Positions 19,787 through 31,828 of a DNA stretch of 64,000 nt are shown here, in pieces (position 1 is the first letter of the stretch; each line of letters starts with the position of its first letter). Source of the DNA: Cryptomeria japonica (taxonomy: Eukaryota; Streptophyta; Pinopsida; Cupressales; Cupressaceae). Made by a program: the position numbers and the translations under genes. Location of the stretch: contig NC_081414.1 in NCBI RefSeq assembly GCF_030272615.1, positions 239,231,233 to 239,295,232 on the forward strand, written 5' to 3'. The notes under the pieces are model-generated. The model had not been told where the DNA came from, made no database searches, and saw nothing but the letters and a program-made list of their open reading frames with translations.

Positions 19787-20970
19787 AAAGGTTTGGGAAG
19801 AATGTTAGTAGAAGCATTAGACCTTCCAGTTTATCGCAATGCAGGTAGTGATCACATGGGACATCAACAACAATTCTAGATGCCTCAACAGAGCTCTTAC
19901 CAAGTTCCTTCTCTAAGTTTCCTTTTATCTTCTCAAACTTCTCATCCACCTTTTTCTTAATCTGACTATTGAAAATTTCTTCATAATGTCCAAACCTTTC
20001 TATATTAGGATCTATAGGTTTTCTAAGAAACAACTCAACATGGGCAACCCATTCATCTCTGGGGAGCTCATATGACAATTTAGGGATCCAAGAGGTTCTA
20101 GGCTCAATGACCTCCATATAGCAGTTGTCTTTGTCAACCATAAATGTGATTATCTCGTTATATATTTCTACAATACTAATTGGTATTCTATGTCTCATTT
20201 GCATGTCACCCTGAAAGGTTTTGAAGAATCCCCAAAAAGCACTATCACTGGTTTTCCCATCTGGAAAACTATGCACAAGATCCCTTATTTTTGAGGCTAT
20301 AGATACATCTGTTCTCCAGACCATATTCCTTTTACCAGGAAATTCTCTCATGAAGCATAACATTAAATATATAATCAAAGATCCATACTAGAAAGAGTAC
20401 TTTGTCTCCTTGGTCTTTTATAAATGCTCCATTGTTTGTTATCTCAGTAGTTCACATAGATCAAAATATTTTCCTTCCTTGACCATTTGATATGTAGTAT
20501 GTATGGAAATAGTAGAAGAAGACCCTTCTCTATTGGTGAAATAAATCTTATAGGTGATGCCCATAGAAGCATATTGAATACCCAAATCAAAAATTTCATT
20601 TATTGTAAGTACCCTCTTGTCAAATTATGCCTCGATTAACCTAAGAACCACACCATTATTTACCAATTTCAGTGCAAGACATCTACAATAGAACATAATC
20701 CTGTTATAGCCCTAATAACCTCCTTTTTTTATCATATAGGGCCAGTCTAACTTGAAGAGTTGTATACAATTCTAACCATCTCCTTTTCATAAAACATGGG
20801 AAAATAATTCCAAACATCCAATTTATTTTCTTCGTGTATTTTGGTTTCAACATGGACTCATTATTCACTAAGTGTTTATCCCTGAAATTTGTCAATTTCA
20901 TGTGATCATATTCTTCCATGGGAGCATGAATGTAAACTTGAACATCTTCAGTACATTGAATGACATTCAC
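19782..20970 (-). pseudogene. Decayed ORF of about 395 codons, family not recognised
   Basis: One reading frame can be followed on the minus strand across at least six in-frame stops, so it is a real former coding region. Segments include MNVIQCTEDVQVYIHAPMEE, FMKRRWLELYTTLQVRLALY, RCLALKLVNNGVVLRLIEA, LTINEIFDLGIQYASMGITY, TTYQMVKEGKYFDLCELLR, then an undamaged 198-codon stretch from 20378 with MREFPGKRNMVWRTDVSIAS, SDSAFWGFFKTFQGDMQMRH and PRTSWIPKLSYELPRDEWVA. It ends in a Lys/Glu-rich, probably helical segment (IKKKVDEKFEKIKGNLEKEL). No catalytic motif is evident. Lying amid LTR-element debris, it is probably an extra ORF of a conifer retrotransposon. I cannot assign a function. Confidence 0.6.
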
Positions 20971-21689
20971 CGATACATGGGAAAATGCCTAAGCTATGTC
21001 ATTTATGATTTATTTGTGTGATCGTTTCTTAAGAATTGGTTGGGGTTCATCAACAATATCTATAACCCTAGAAGTATCCATAGTTAACTTTGAGCCTAGG
21101 GTTTATAGAAATACTAATAAATTCCTGGAAAACCAACAACTAAGGTTGTACATACATTCACTTGCAATCTCTCTTTGCTCCTTAACACCTTACTCAATCT
21201 TGAATGCTTTGAATGAGGTAAAAAATGACTACGTATAGCATATATACTTCTTCCATCTACCCTAGCAATTTAACGTTAATTGTTCTTCATGTTTTAGTAG
21301 CTTTTAACCCTTCTATTGCAACAATGATATGCCAAACACTTCACAAACCTCCACAAGAAGATCATTTGCTCCAGAAATCAAGCCAATCAACTCAGTATTA
21401 TCAAATCATCATGTCCATAATGCCCTAGACCAATATGCTAAAGATTTTAGCATCTTTGCTTCTCAGGGGTTTTGAAAATCTATAATCATAACTTCCCTTG
21501 AATGAATACCCTATTTAATTTAGTTTTTGAAATAACCATTTGTACCATCTTGAGGTACCCTATTTAATTTTTTAACCCACATATTTTTCATCTACTTTGT
21601 TTGAGTAAGATCAACCTTTTTCTGTGGAATAGAAGATATAATATTCTTTCCTCTGCAAAAATTATCCCTATTTTTTACATGTCCTATTG
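20971..21689. other. Degraded element interior, nothing recognised
   Basis: AT-rich, no continuous frame. It lies between the unknown ORF and the zinc-knuckle gag on the same strand and is probably part of one of these elements. Confidence 0.45.
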
Positions 21690-22791
21690 CAGAGCATTTT
21701 CACTCCTTGTATTGGATCTATAGTTATCTCCCTTATGACCAAACTCGTTACACATATAACACTAACCATTAAAAGATTGAGTATTTCTAGCATTGTTCAC
21801 ATTCATGAAACTATTCCTCATTACTCTACTTTGGAATTTATTTGCCTTATGACCATATTTGTTGCACACATAGAACTGATCATGAAGGGGTTGAGGCTTA
21901 GAGGACCTAGATGAGTTCATGTTCATTTTACTCCTACAATATGCAACCTTATGTCCAATTTTGTTGTAGGAAAACCAATTGCCATTAAAATATTGAGAGT
22001 ACCTAGTTTGTGTAGCTTGATTAGGAATTGAATATTTTAAGTTTGTTTTGCACTTGAGTAAATCTGTTTTGATTTCCTTATGTCTTATTGGATTCATATT
22101 GGACCTTTTCTATACCTTTCTCATTCATGCTATCAACCTTAGAACATTCCCACTTTTCAAAACCAAGGCCACCATTGTTCTTTTGTAATTATAATTACTG
22201 AGCATCTCATCAAGCATGTTGCTACCACCTTTGAGTTTTAAACTTTTCTATATTTGTTATTTTGCATCTTTCACTTTCTTTATTCAGAATTGCAATTTCT
22301 CTTCCTCAAGTTTGGCACATTTAGCTCTTTTTATCATGAAGCTTAGTTTCCAAACAATATGCAGCTTTGTTTCCTTCAACCTGAATCTTCAAATTTACTA
22401 TATCATTTTATATCTTCTTGATATTATCACCACAAACTCTACTCTCTTCATCTTTTAGTTTGATAATTTCTTCTTCTGCCATCTTAAGTTTGTCTTTGCA
22501 TTCCTTGCTTTCTGAAATCTAATTCTTCAGCTTGATAACTATCCTTGTAGGCTTATTGAATTTTTTTTGTACTCTTCAATTTAAACTCTTTCACTATCCA
22601 AATCATCAAGAGGAGACATGAGAAATCCTTCTAAATATGTCTCACATTCAATAGGATCCATATCCCATCATATAGGTTTCGTGCCTTAAAGTCCACTTTT
22701 AGAAGCATCCTATCATTCAATATCACACTAATTTTTTTGTGTTCAAATGTAGGATCTACCTCAGTTGTTATACTTTTTCCTAAGGAACATT
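21690..22791 (-). pseudogene. Decayed Copia-type gag with three zinc-knuckle remnants
   Basis: On the minus strand the first half (22791 to about 22100) gives broken frames rich in Lys and Glu (for example EEEIIKLKDEESRV and LKIQVEGNKAAYCLETKL), as in the coiled-coil part of plant Copia gag. Then come three CCHC-like knuckles: FSYNKIGHKVAYC, YVCNKYGHKANKF and CYMCNEFGHKGDN. The first lacks one Cys and the second its last Cys. The knuckles normally bind the packaged RNA. Position right after a Met-type primer-binding site and a long LTR supports gag. No pol domain follows, so the element is truncated. Confidence 0.65.
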
Positions 22792-22804
22792 TCTTTGATA
22801 CTAA
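22792..22804 (-). other. Degenerate primer-binding site, initiator-tRNA-Met type
   Basis: TTAGTATCAAAGA on the minus strand, directly inside the LTR end. It matches the usual Copia site TTGGTATCAGAG except for G-to-A changes, as expected from decay of methylated DNA. Confidence 0.6.
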
Positions 22805-22805
22805 T

Positions 22806-24495
22806 TGCTGAACACACCAAGATGCTAAGGGGGGGTGGGGGGTGAATTAGCATAAATCAAAATTTAACCATTCATTAACTTTTAAATATTTAAACTAGAT
22901 TTATAGAAGTAAAGAATGAAATACAACATGCACTACATAGGAACACTGAGCTTTTTACATGGAATTCCCTAGGAGGAAAAATCACAATGAGGATTAGCTC
23001 ACAATGTATAAAACAAGTTATTACAAAGTTTATTTTAGGCTCACTACCAAGGAAGCTCATTGCTCCCATAATGAACTTGTAGGCTAAGGCACATTGCCCT
23101 GTGACAAGGTACAATTGACTTGCAATTTGAAGATCACTTCTCTAGAGAAAGATACATTGAGATTACAAATTTTTTTATGTGAACTACTATTGATGAAGCA
23201 TCTGATAAATGCTGATAGTGCAACCCTCTTTGTAGCCCAAGTATTTTGGAACATTGATTCTACACACTTCATAATCATTTGATGTATTATTGATCAATTC
23301 TGCACATTATAAAATTTCACATCAACTCTCACACCTCCACAAATGATTTATTCTTTCTTATATATCATTTGTAACATTCTAGAACATCGATTATATCGGT
23401 CGAAATAGGGCTTAATAGATGAAACATGCAACCCACTATATGTCGACCTCAAATGCATTTATCATCACTTAAAAATAGGTTGCAGATCAACCAACAATCA
23501 ATACAAACACCAAAATTTTCATTCCACATCCTTCAAAGCCAATAAGATAGGCCAAGATCGACCATAATTGAAGATACATACCTAGTCGACTCAAATTTCA
23601 CCACCACTATAAAAAAATGCTAACTCTTTTGTCTTCTTATCACTAGAGAGAAACCATTTAATACCATGTGAACCACAATAAAAGATATGTAGACCATTAT
23701 CAATATTTCTTCAGTCATTTCATGATGTAACTAATCATCAAATGCTGGTGCAAAGAAAGTAATCCACTGAATTAGCAAACATAGAGCAAATTGGATACAC
23801 TGTGTGTCAACAACATGATGAATAGCATATACTGAAGCACCAACAACTTTGAAACTCATTTCACTAGTCCAATATACCATCCTCAACATCTTCCTAAAAG
23901 TGCATAGCTAAAACGATCACCACAGTAGAATATAGAGCATTTTAGTGAGCCAACTAGAACACTATACATTGACCAACTGCTAGCTAGGGAACAAACACAC
24001 ATAACTTTCTTCGTGCAACCGTTTTGGCCTAGAAACTGGTAAAAAGACACCATATACATCCCTTATCACAAATCTAAAACCTCACACCCAAGGCACACAA
24101 TGTGGTAAAGTGTGGAGCAAAATACCAGTTCACAAATATAGGAAATGAGCACTATCTCATCACTTCATCAACCACGAAACATGAAGATTGAATTTAAACA
24201 TCATTCTACTGACTTCTTAAATATGTAGACATCAATCAAGATGATTGCAAACTATGAACAAATAATGAATCATATGAACCAATACATTACACTTGCTCCA
24301 AATTGATATGCTACCATCTGATGAATCTCCAGATTGCCTTACTTCTCTCAAAGCTGTCCAACACAGAACATCTAAATTGGCACATCATCATCTAATTTAC
24401 CATTGAATACAACACATACTCCATTCATCCAACTCAATGACAATACACATTTCTAGACATCAGGTTGACATCAATGACAACACTTATTGCCAACA
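22806..24495 (-). repeat. Long (1.69 kb) LTR of a Copia-type element
   Basis: On the minus strand it starts TGTTGGCAATAAGTG at 24495 and ends TTCAGCA next to the primer-binding site. A C/G-rich homopolymer tract (AGGGGGGGTGGGGGGTGAAT on the plus strand, about 22828-22848) lies near its 3' end. It is the 5' LTR of the truncated element whose gag lies to the left. No second copy is in the window. Confidence 0.6.
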
Positions 24496-24810
24496 TATAT
24501 AGGGTTACTATTTAGTATATATAGTCTTTATAGACTACATGTGTATCTTTCAATATAAAATAATATTGGGAAAGAAGGCAATGTTTTTGGCTAGCTAGAT
24601 TCTAATAGTGGCAATATCAAAGATAAAGTAATAAATCAAACTGATGGTGTAAGGATTGAATTCATTCTTGACACGCTTTCTCTTTTTAAATGGTACTTCA
24701 TCCCATTGATGGAGTAAAGACTACAATAGAATAAGTAAATAATCACTTATTTCAATCTAAAAATCCATTTCTATTTCTATGCTTATTATTAAAAATATTA
24801 GGTTTAATAT
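24496..24810. other. AT-rich spacer, nothing seen
   Basis: No frame or repeat of note between the Copia LTR and the SINE. Confidence 0.5.
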
Positions 24811-24940
24811 ACAACTTGAGTTGGCCTAGTGGTGGATAACTTTGTGCTCTTGAAAGAGAGGTCACAAGTTCAAATCCCACAAGGGTGTAGGGTATGTAAT
24901 CCTTATCGCCTTCAACCCATTACCTATATAAAAAAAAAAA
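24811..24940 (+). mobile_element. tRNA-derived SINE
   Basis: The head has an RNA polymerase III A box (TGGCCTAGTGG at about 24822) and, about 45 bp on, a B box (AGTTCAAATCC at 24867-24877), the tRNA-like internal promoter. A short body with AAGGGTGTAGGGTATGTAAT follows, then a terminal A run at 24930-24940. The flanks share a weak GTTTAA, possibly a short target duplication. It would be copied by a LINE reverse transcriptase. It could also be a tRNA pseudogene, but the body and A tail argue for a SINE. Confidence 0.7.
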
Positions 24941-26720
24941 GTTTAAGTAAATGAATTGGAATTGTCACCTCCTTTTGTGGCAAGCACAAAGAAGCATATT
25001 ATACAAATATAAATATAATTTTATTTTCACTATACTATATGTTAGTTAAAAAAATTTCATAATGATATTTAGATCATTGGCTCATAGCTAAGTATGAGGC
25101 ATGGAAGACAAACTAAAGCAAGTTGAAAGTTAAAAATTGCACCCCACTTTAGGCCAACTTATCAACACAAATAAATTTAAGTATTTTCAACAAAAAGGGT
25201 ATGTGCACAAAGATGGGGGACCAAAAAGGGGTCTTAAGATGCCATTTTTAAAATTTTTTTTTATGAAATCATTAAAGTCTGAACTTCAACAAGAAGTTGA
25301 AAATAGGTACTCTCAAAATTTGAAGATGCAACAAGAACAAAAGTTGAAGTGCTCTGAATATACTTTCTAAACTACTAATTTGTTTTGAAAATGGTGGAGA
25401 TTAAGGGTTTAAAAAAGGGGCACCACATTTATTGGTCCCATTTTTTTAGAAAAAACATAACATAGCATTAAATGTGGTGCCCCTAAAATGTTTAACTTTT
25501 TTTTAGAATTTTGCAAATGGGTATGTGCAGGATCATGGTATGCCAAAACAGGGCCTTAAGTGGCAATGAAATTTCAAAAAATCAGAGTTATGCAACTTGA
25601 CATGAAAAATTGAATAAGTTATGAACATTATTTTTAAAACATGTAAGAAGAGAATCTATAGAAAATTGAATTTAGTTTTTAAGCTACTAGTTGTTTTTTG
25701 AAAAAATAAAATCCTATTTGATAAAAATTTCAAATTTCAATGCAGTGGTACAAAAATTTCAAGAAAAAGATAAGAAGAAGGTGTATGTCTGACCACCCTA
25801 ATCACAATCAAATCATAATATTTTTTTATAAGATTTATAATATAAGTATTAAACTCATGTCTGGATGTGACACATATTTTTTTATAAAGTAAATAATTAT
25901 TTATGATTTTTTTAGTACAGCTTTTCAGAAATTCAGAAACTCCTACGTCTGACCACCTTAACTTGGTCAAAACCTTATGAAATTCATTTTTTTAAATTTT
26001 TCGCTATAGTAGACGAAGCATAGGATGTGACGCATGTTTCAGATTCAAAAAATGTTATGCGGTTTGAAAGTTATGAGTATTTTTCAACTAGTCTATCAAT
26101 CAGGACTTTTGTTAGAATTCAATTAGAAAATAAATAATAATTATTTATTAAAGTCAAAATAAGACAAGCCTTATATTGTTGGAAAGCTGAGAACGTCCTT
26201 AAAAAACCCTTTTCGTTTGATCAATTTTGGCTATTAAAAAAGTCATCAGCCACTAGTGTAAAGTCTGGGAAATCAAGGAATATTGAAAAACGTGTTTTTT
26301 CAGTTGACTTTCCAGGCTTGTCACTTCCAAGCCAAATCCCAAAGCAAACCCGAACCAAAATATGGAGGGAAAAATTTATGTTTTAAAATCGGATATATTT
26401 TAGAAAATTGGGCATAACTTTTGCGTTTTATATTGAAATTTTGATTTTTTACAGGCATTGGAAAGGTAATTAAGAGCTCTATGATATGGAATAGGTATAT
26501 TTTCAATTATTTGTTTTAAAAAATAATTATAATTCATTTAAATTCATCCTTCATTTTTAAAACATAAAAAACATCACTTTTTCATATGATTTCCCTATTG
26601 CATGAATTTTTGTAACAATCATCTCAAAATAAACTAAATAAGTAATTAATTAATAATAGAATCTTTATGAATTTTATTGAGTTCAATTAATTTTGATAAA
26701 CCATGTTATCTATGTTTGTT
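24941..26720. other. Left arm of the fold-back region, non-coding
   Basis: AT-rich with no credible gene. It holds short blocks that recur inverted at 31.7-32.1 kb, such as GGGTATGTGCAGGATCATGG (25519-25538; a diverged copy at 25196) and the arm at 26396-26498. Internal direct repeats are also seen: GTCTGACCACC at about 25787 and 25949. Confidence 0.5.
26396..26498 (+). repeat. Inverted-repeat arm, left
   Basis: AATCGGATAT..., then GGGCATAACTTTTGCGTTT, AAATTTTGATTTTTTACAGG and TTGGAAAGGTAATT. The same blocks in the same order lie on the minus strand at 31690-31828. Identity by eye is about 75-80%. Confidence 0.75.
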
Positions 26721-27350
26721 TCTTTCTCCACCTCTCTCTCCTAAACCTATCACTCCACCTATTTGTTTCTTCCTCCCTCTCTTTTGTCCATATTTATACA
26801 TCTCTCTAGACCTATATCTCTAACTATCAATGAATACCTCATTAAATATCTCAAGCTCTACAAGGTGCTTATATTTCTACCTCTTCATAATTTTCTCCTC
26901 TATGTCACTCTCTCTTCCCTAAGATCTAGACTAGTCTCTGTGCATTTCCTTCTCATCTCTAGCAACAAAATTCAGAGGGGATAAGGAGAGGCATAGGGAA
27001 GTATACAAAAAGGAGAGGGGGAGAGAGGTGAGAAGGAGAGATTAATTGGGGGAAGAGAGAGTGTGAGAGAGAGAGCTATAGGTAATTAGGTGGAAGGTGA
27101 AGAGAGAGAGGGAGGGGTGATTGGGGTGAAGAGAGAATGAGAGGGAGAGTTTGAGATTATTAGGGGGTAGGAAGAGAGGGGGAGAGGGGAAAGTATCAAC
27201 AAAGAGAGAAGAGAGATGGGGACAGAGGTGAAGAGAGACATAGAGAGTAATTAGGGGGTGGGTAGAGGGGGAGAGGGAAGTATCTATAAACCCATAGGAG
27301 GAGAGAGGTGATCAAGGGTAATTGAGGAAAAGAAATAATATGAGAGAGAA
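26721..27350. repeat. Pyrimidine-rich then purine-rich low-complexity tract
   Basis: 26721-26960 is rich in CTCT and CCTC on the plus strand. 26985-27350 is GA-rich (GGGGAGAGAGG-like words) and runs up to the satellite array. No gene. Confidence 0.8.
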
Positions 27351-30300
27351 TATGGTGTCCTAAAGGGTCATATGTTGTCTCATGAACCTTTAGGACATCA
27401 TATGACACCTTAGGACACCATATGATGTTGTTATAAGTCTTATGGTGTCCTAAGGGGGCATATGGTGTTCTATGAGCCCTTAGGACACCATATGGTGTCA
27501 TTAGGGGTCGTATGGTGTGTTAAGGGGTCATATGGTATCCTATGACCCCTTAGGACACCATATGACCCCTTAGGTATTGTTAGGGGTCATATTGTGTCTG
27601 AACGGGTCATATGGTGTCGTTGGGGGTTTTATGGTGTTCTAAGGGGTCATATTGTGTCCTAAGGGGTCACAAGACATCGTATGACCCCTTAGACACCATA
27701 TGATCCATTAGGTTTTCTTAGGGCTCATACTATGTCCTAAGAGGTCATATGGTGTCCCATGACCCTTTAGGATACCATATGACAGCTTAAGACATCATAT
27801 GGTGTCGTTATGGGTCTTATGGTGTCCTAAGGGTTCATATGGTGTTCTCTAACCCCTTAGGACACCATATGACCCCTTAGGACATTATATGACCCCTTAG
27901 GATACCATACGATACCTTGGGACACCATATGATGTCGCAAGGAGTCGTATGGTGTCCTAAGGGGTCATATGGTGTCCTTTGAATCCTTAGGACACTATAT
28001 GACCCATTAGGTGTCATCAGAGGTCTTATTATGTCCTAATGGGTCATATGGTGTCGTATGACCCCTTAGGACACCATATGCTTGGGAGACTATATGGTGC
28101 TATGGGTCGTATGGTATCCTATGATACCTTAGGACACCATATGACCCCTTAGGATACCATTTGGTGTTTTTATGTGTCGTATGGTGTCCTATGACCCCTT
28201 AGGTGTCATTAGGGTTTATTTTATGTCCTAAGGGGTCGTATTGTGTCCTAAGGGGTCATATTATGGCCTAAGGGGTCATATTATGTCTTATGACCCCTTA
28301 GGACACCAAATGGTGTCGTTATGGGTCGTATGGTGTTCTAAGGGGTCATATGGTATTTTATGACTCTCTAGGATATCATATTATGTTGTTATGGGTCGTA
28401 TGGTCTCCTAAGGGGTCATATAGTGTCCCATGACCCCTTAGGACACCATATAGTGTCATTATGTGTCATATGGTGTCCTAAGGGGTCATATGGTGTTATA
28501 TGACCCCTTAGGACACCTATGATCCCTTAGGACACCATATAGTGTCGTTAGGGGTCGTATGGAGTGCTAAGTGGTCATATGGTGCCCTATGACTCCTTAG
28601 CACACAATATGACCCCTTAGTACACCATATAGTGTCCTCAAGGGTCATATGGTGTCCTTTGACCCCTTAGGTGTTGTTAGGGGTCATATTATGTCCTAAC
28701 AGGTTATATGGTGTCCTACAACCCCTTAGGACACCATATGGTGTCGTTAGGGGTTGTATGGTGTGCTAAGGGGTCATATTGTGTTCTAAAGGTTCCTAGG
28801 ACATCATATAACCCCTTAGGACACCATATGACCCATTAGGTATCATTAGGGGTCATATTGTGTCCTAAGGAGTCATATGGTGTCTCATGACACCATATGA
28901 CCCCTTAGGACACCATATCATGTGGTTATGGGTCTTCGTGTGTTCTAAGGGGTCATATGGTGTTATATGACCCGTTAGGATACCATATGACCCCTTAGGA
29001 AATCATATGGTGTCGTAAAGGGTGGTATGGTGTCACAAGGGGTTGTATGGTATCCTAAGGGGTCATATGGTGTCCTATGACCCCTTAGGACACTATATGA
29101 CATCGTTAGGGGTCATATTATGTCCTAAGGGGTAATATTGTGTCTTATGACCCCTTAAGACACCACATGGTGTCGTTATGGGTTGTATGGTGTTCTAAGG
29201 GGTCATATGGTGTTCTATTACCCTCTAAGACACCATATTATGTTGTTATGGGTTGTATAGTCCTCTATGGGGTCATATGGTGCCCTATGACCCCTTAGGA
29301 CACTATATAGTGTCATTATGCATCGTATGGTGTCCTAAGGGGTCATATGGTGTTCTATGACCCCTTAGGACACCATATGGTGTCATTAGGGGTTGTATGG
29401 TGTGCTAAGGGGTCATATGGTGTCCTATGACCCCTTAGAACACCATATGACCCCCTAGGTATCGTTAGGTGTCATTTTGTGTCATTATAGGTCATATGGT
29501 CTCCTATGAACCCTTAGGACACAATATGACCCCTTAAGACACCATATAGTGTCGTTAGGGGTCATATGGTGTCCTATGACCCCTTAGGACACACTATGAC
29601 CCCTTAGGTGTTGTTAGGGGTCATATTGTGTCCTAACGGGTCATATGGTGTCCTACGACCCCTTAGAACACCATATGGTGTCATTAGGGGTTGTATGGTG
29701 TGCTAAGGGGTCATATTGTGTCTTAAAGGTTCCTAGGACATCATATAACCCCTTAGGACGCCATATGACACCTTAGGTATCGTTAGGAGTCATATTGTGT
29801 CCTAAGGGGTCATATGGTGTCTCTTGACACCATATGACTCCTAAGGACACCATATCGTGTTGTTATGGGTCTTCTTGTGTTATAAGGGGTCATATGGTGT
29901 TATATGACCCCTTAGCACACCATATGGTGTCATAAGGGATCATATGGTGTTATAAGGGGTCATATGGTGTCTTATGACCCCTTATGACACTATATGACCC
30001 CTTAGGTGTCGTATGGGTTGTATTGTGTCCTAATTGGTCATATGATGTTCTTTGACCCCTTAAGACACCATATGACCCCTTGGGATACTATATGGTGCTA
30101 TGGGTTGTATGGTGTCCTAAGGGGTCATATGGTGTCCTATGACCCCTTAGGACACCATATGACCCTTTAGGATGCCACATTGTGCCACTAGGGGTTGTAT
30201 GGTGTCCTAAGGGGTCATTTGGTGTCTTATGACCCCTTAAGACACCATATGGTGTCATTAGGGGTCTTATTGTGTCTTAAGGGGTCATATGGTGTTTTAT

Positions 30301-30432
30301 GACCCCTTATGACACCATATGACCCCTTAGGAGACCATATGGTGTCGTTAGCGGTCATATTATGCCCTAAGGGGTCATATGATGTTCTATGACCCCTTAG
30401 GACACGATATAACCCCTTAGGATACCATATAT
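27351..30432. repeat. Satellite array of a 20-bp unit in both orientations, 3.1 kb
   Basis: The unit is CATATGGTGTCCTAAGGGGT. It is followed either by a further forward copy or by its reverse complement ACCCCTTAGGACACCATATG, so the array is full of perfect and near-perfect inverted repeats. Each unit itself contains two palindrome-like cores, CATATG and CCTWAGG. By eye there are well over one hundred units. Variants such as GTTAGGGGT and GTTATGGGT replace CCTAAGGGGT at regular places. A higher-order repeat of roughly 0.86-0.94 kb is visible (28283 against 29141; 28791 against 29728). It encodes nothing credible, and open frames across it are by-products. Confidence 0.95.
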
Positions 30433-31600
30433 ACTAATTTTCAAATAAGGAGAGATATAAGGGTGGAGAGAGATGAAGAACTAAAGAGAGGGAAAGGAAC
30501 TAAAGGACAAGGACATAAATAGAGATATAGATATTAAGGAGTATGAAGTGAGAGGGAGAAAAACTAAAGGACAAGGATGGATAGAAAGAGGTAGACATAT
30601 CTAGATATTGAAAAGGAGAGTGGAAGATAGAGATAAAAAATGAAGATAAAGGGAGAGGGAGGTGAATAGATATAGAGAAAGAGAGAGGTAAAGACAAAGA
30701 TAAATATATGAAGAGATGGAGAAAAATGGATAGAGAGGGGTAAAGAGAGAGATAAAAAAAGGAAGAGATAGAGAGATATAAAGGAAGAGAAATATTGATA
30801 GATAGAGATATATAGATAGTGAAAGAGAGTGAGAAAGAGAGATAGGGATTATAGATAGGGATAGATAGAGAGGGAGAGAGGAAAAGAGGAAGATATAGAG
30901 ATATATAAAGGCACTATGGAGAAGGATGTGGGGAGAGAGAAAAAGATATATAAAGATGGAGTAAATAAAGAGATAAAAGTAGAGAAAGGGAAAGATACTT
31001 CAAGAGGGCGATAGAGGAAGAGACAAAGAAGTAGATTAATCATGCATAGATGAATATATATAAAGATAGAGGAACATATAAAAAGAGAGATTGATATGGA
31101 AAGAGATGGAGATGTGAAGATGGAGATAGAGATAGATATGGATAAAACGTGATAGAGAGAGTAAGACAAATGGAGGGAGAGATGGAGTGAATAAGTGAGA
31201 TATAGAGATAATGAGATATAAATATACATGAAGATAGATCTATAGGGATATAGAGAGAGAGGGGACAAGATAGGGAGAGAAAGGAGGTGATAGAGACAAG
31301 TAATATATAAGTATAGGTAGGATAAGGTAAAGGAGGGAGATAAATAGAGAGAAGAGAGATAATTAGAGAGAAATATAGAAATAAGGAGTGATAATGATGG
31401 AGTGGGAGAGGGAGAGATATGAATAGAAAGATGGAGATATATGCAGAGATGCAAGTAACTTGGGAATTTATTTATCTACATGGAATGAGAAAACAAGTGA
31501 CATAAGTAGAGAAGAAAGAGATATATAAAATATATTATATAAGTATAGATAGACAAGTGATAGATAAAGGAGGTGATAGGAAAAAAAAATGAGACTTTGT
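30433..31600. repeat. GA-rich purine tract right of the satellite
   Basis: About 1.15 kb of GAGAGATAGAGATATAGAGAGG-like sequence with almost no C on the plus strand. Its complement gives Ser/Leu-rich open frames up to 201 codons that are products of composition. Confidence 0.9.
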
Positions 31601-31689
31601 ATGCAAAATTTGTGAGTATTTAAAGTTTTAAAATTGAAGGACTAACTTAAAATGATTATAATTAAATTTTTGTCTATAATATCATCCAA

Positions 31690-31828
31690 ATACCTCATCC
31701 ATTTGATAGGTCTATGAATTACCTTTCCAACGCCTGTAAAAAAATCAAAATTTTGATAAGAAACGCAAAAGTTATGCCCATTTTACTAAACTATATTTTT
31801 TTTGTTGAGAAAATCGGATATCCGATTT
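31690..31828 (-). repeat. Inverted-repeat arm, right
   Basis: Reverse complement of the left arm at 26396-26498, with GGGCATAACTTTTGCGTTT and ACAGGCGTTGGAAAGGTAAT read on the minus strand. It ends in a perfect 18-bp palindrome AAATCGGATATCCGATTT at 31811-31828. Confidence 0.75.

Noticed and set aside
24811-24940. Functional tRNA gene
   Set aside because: A and B boxes are present but no cloverleaf with paired acceptor stem is evident, and a body and A tail follow.
27351-30432. CRISPR-like regular repeats
   Set aside because: There are no unique spacers of constant length, units lie head to tail and inverted, and the genome is eukaryotic.
30849-31454. 201-codon open frame on the minus strand, Ser/Leu/Tyr-rich
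   Set aside because: It is the complement of the GA-rich tract. Absence of stops follows from composition, and there is no domain or varied sequence.
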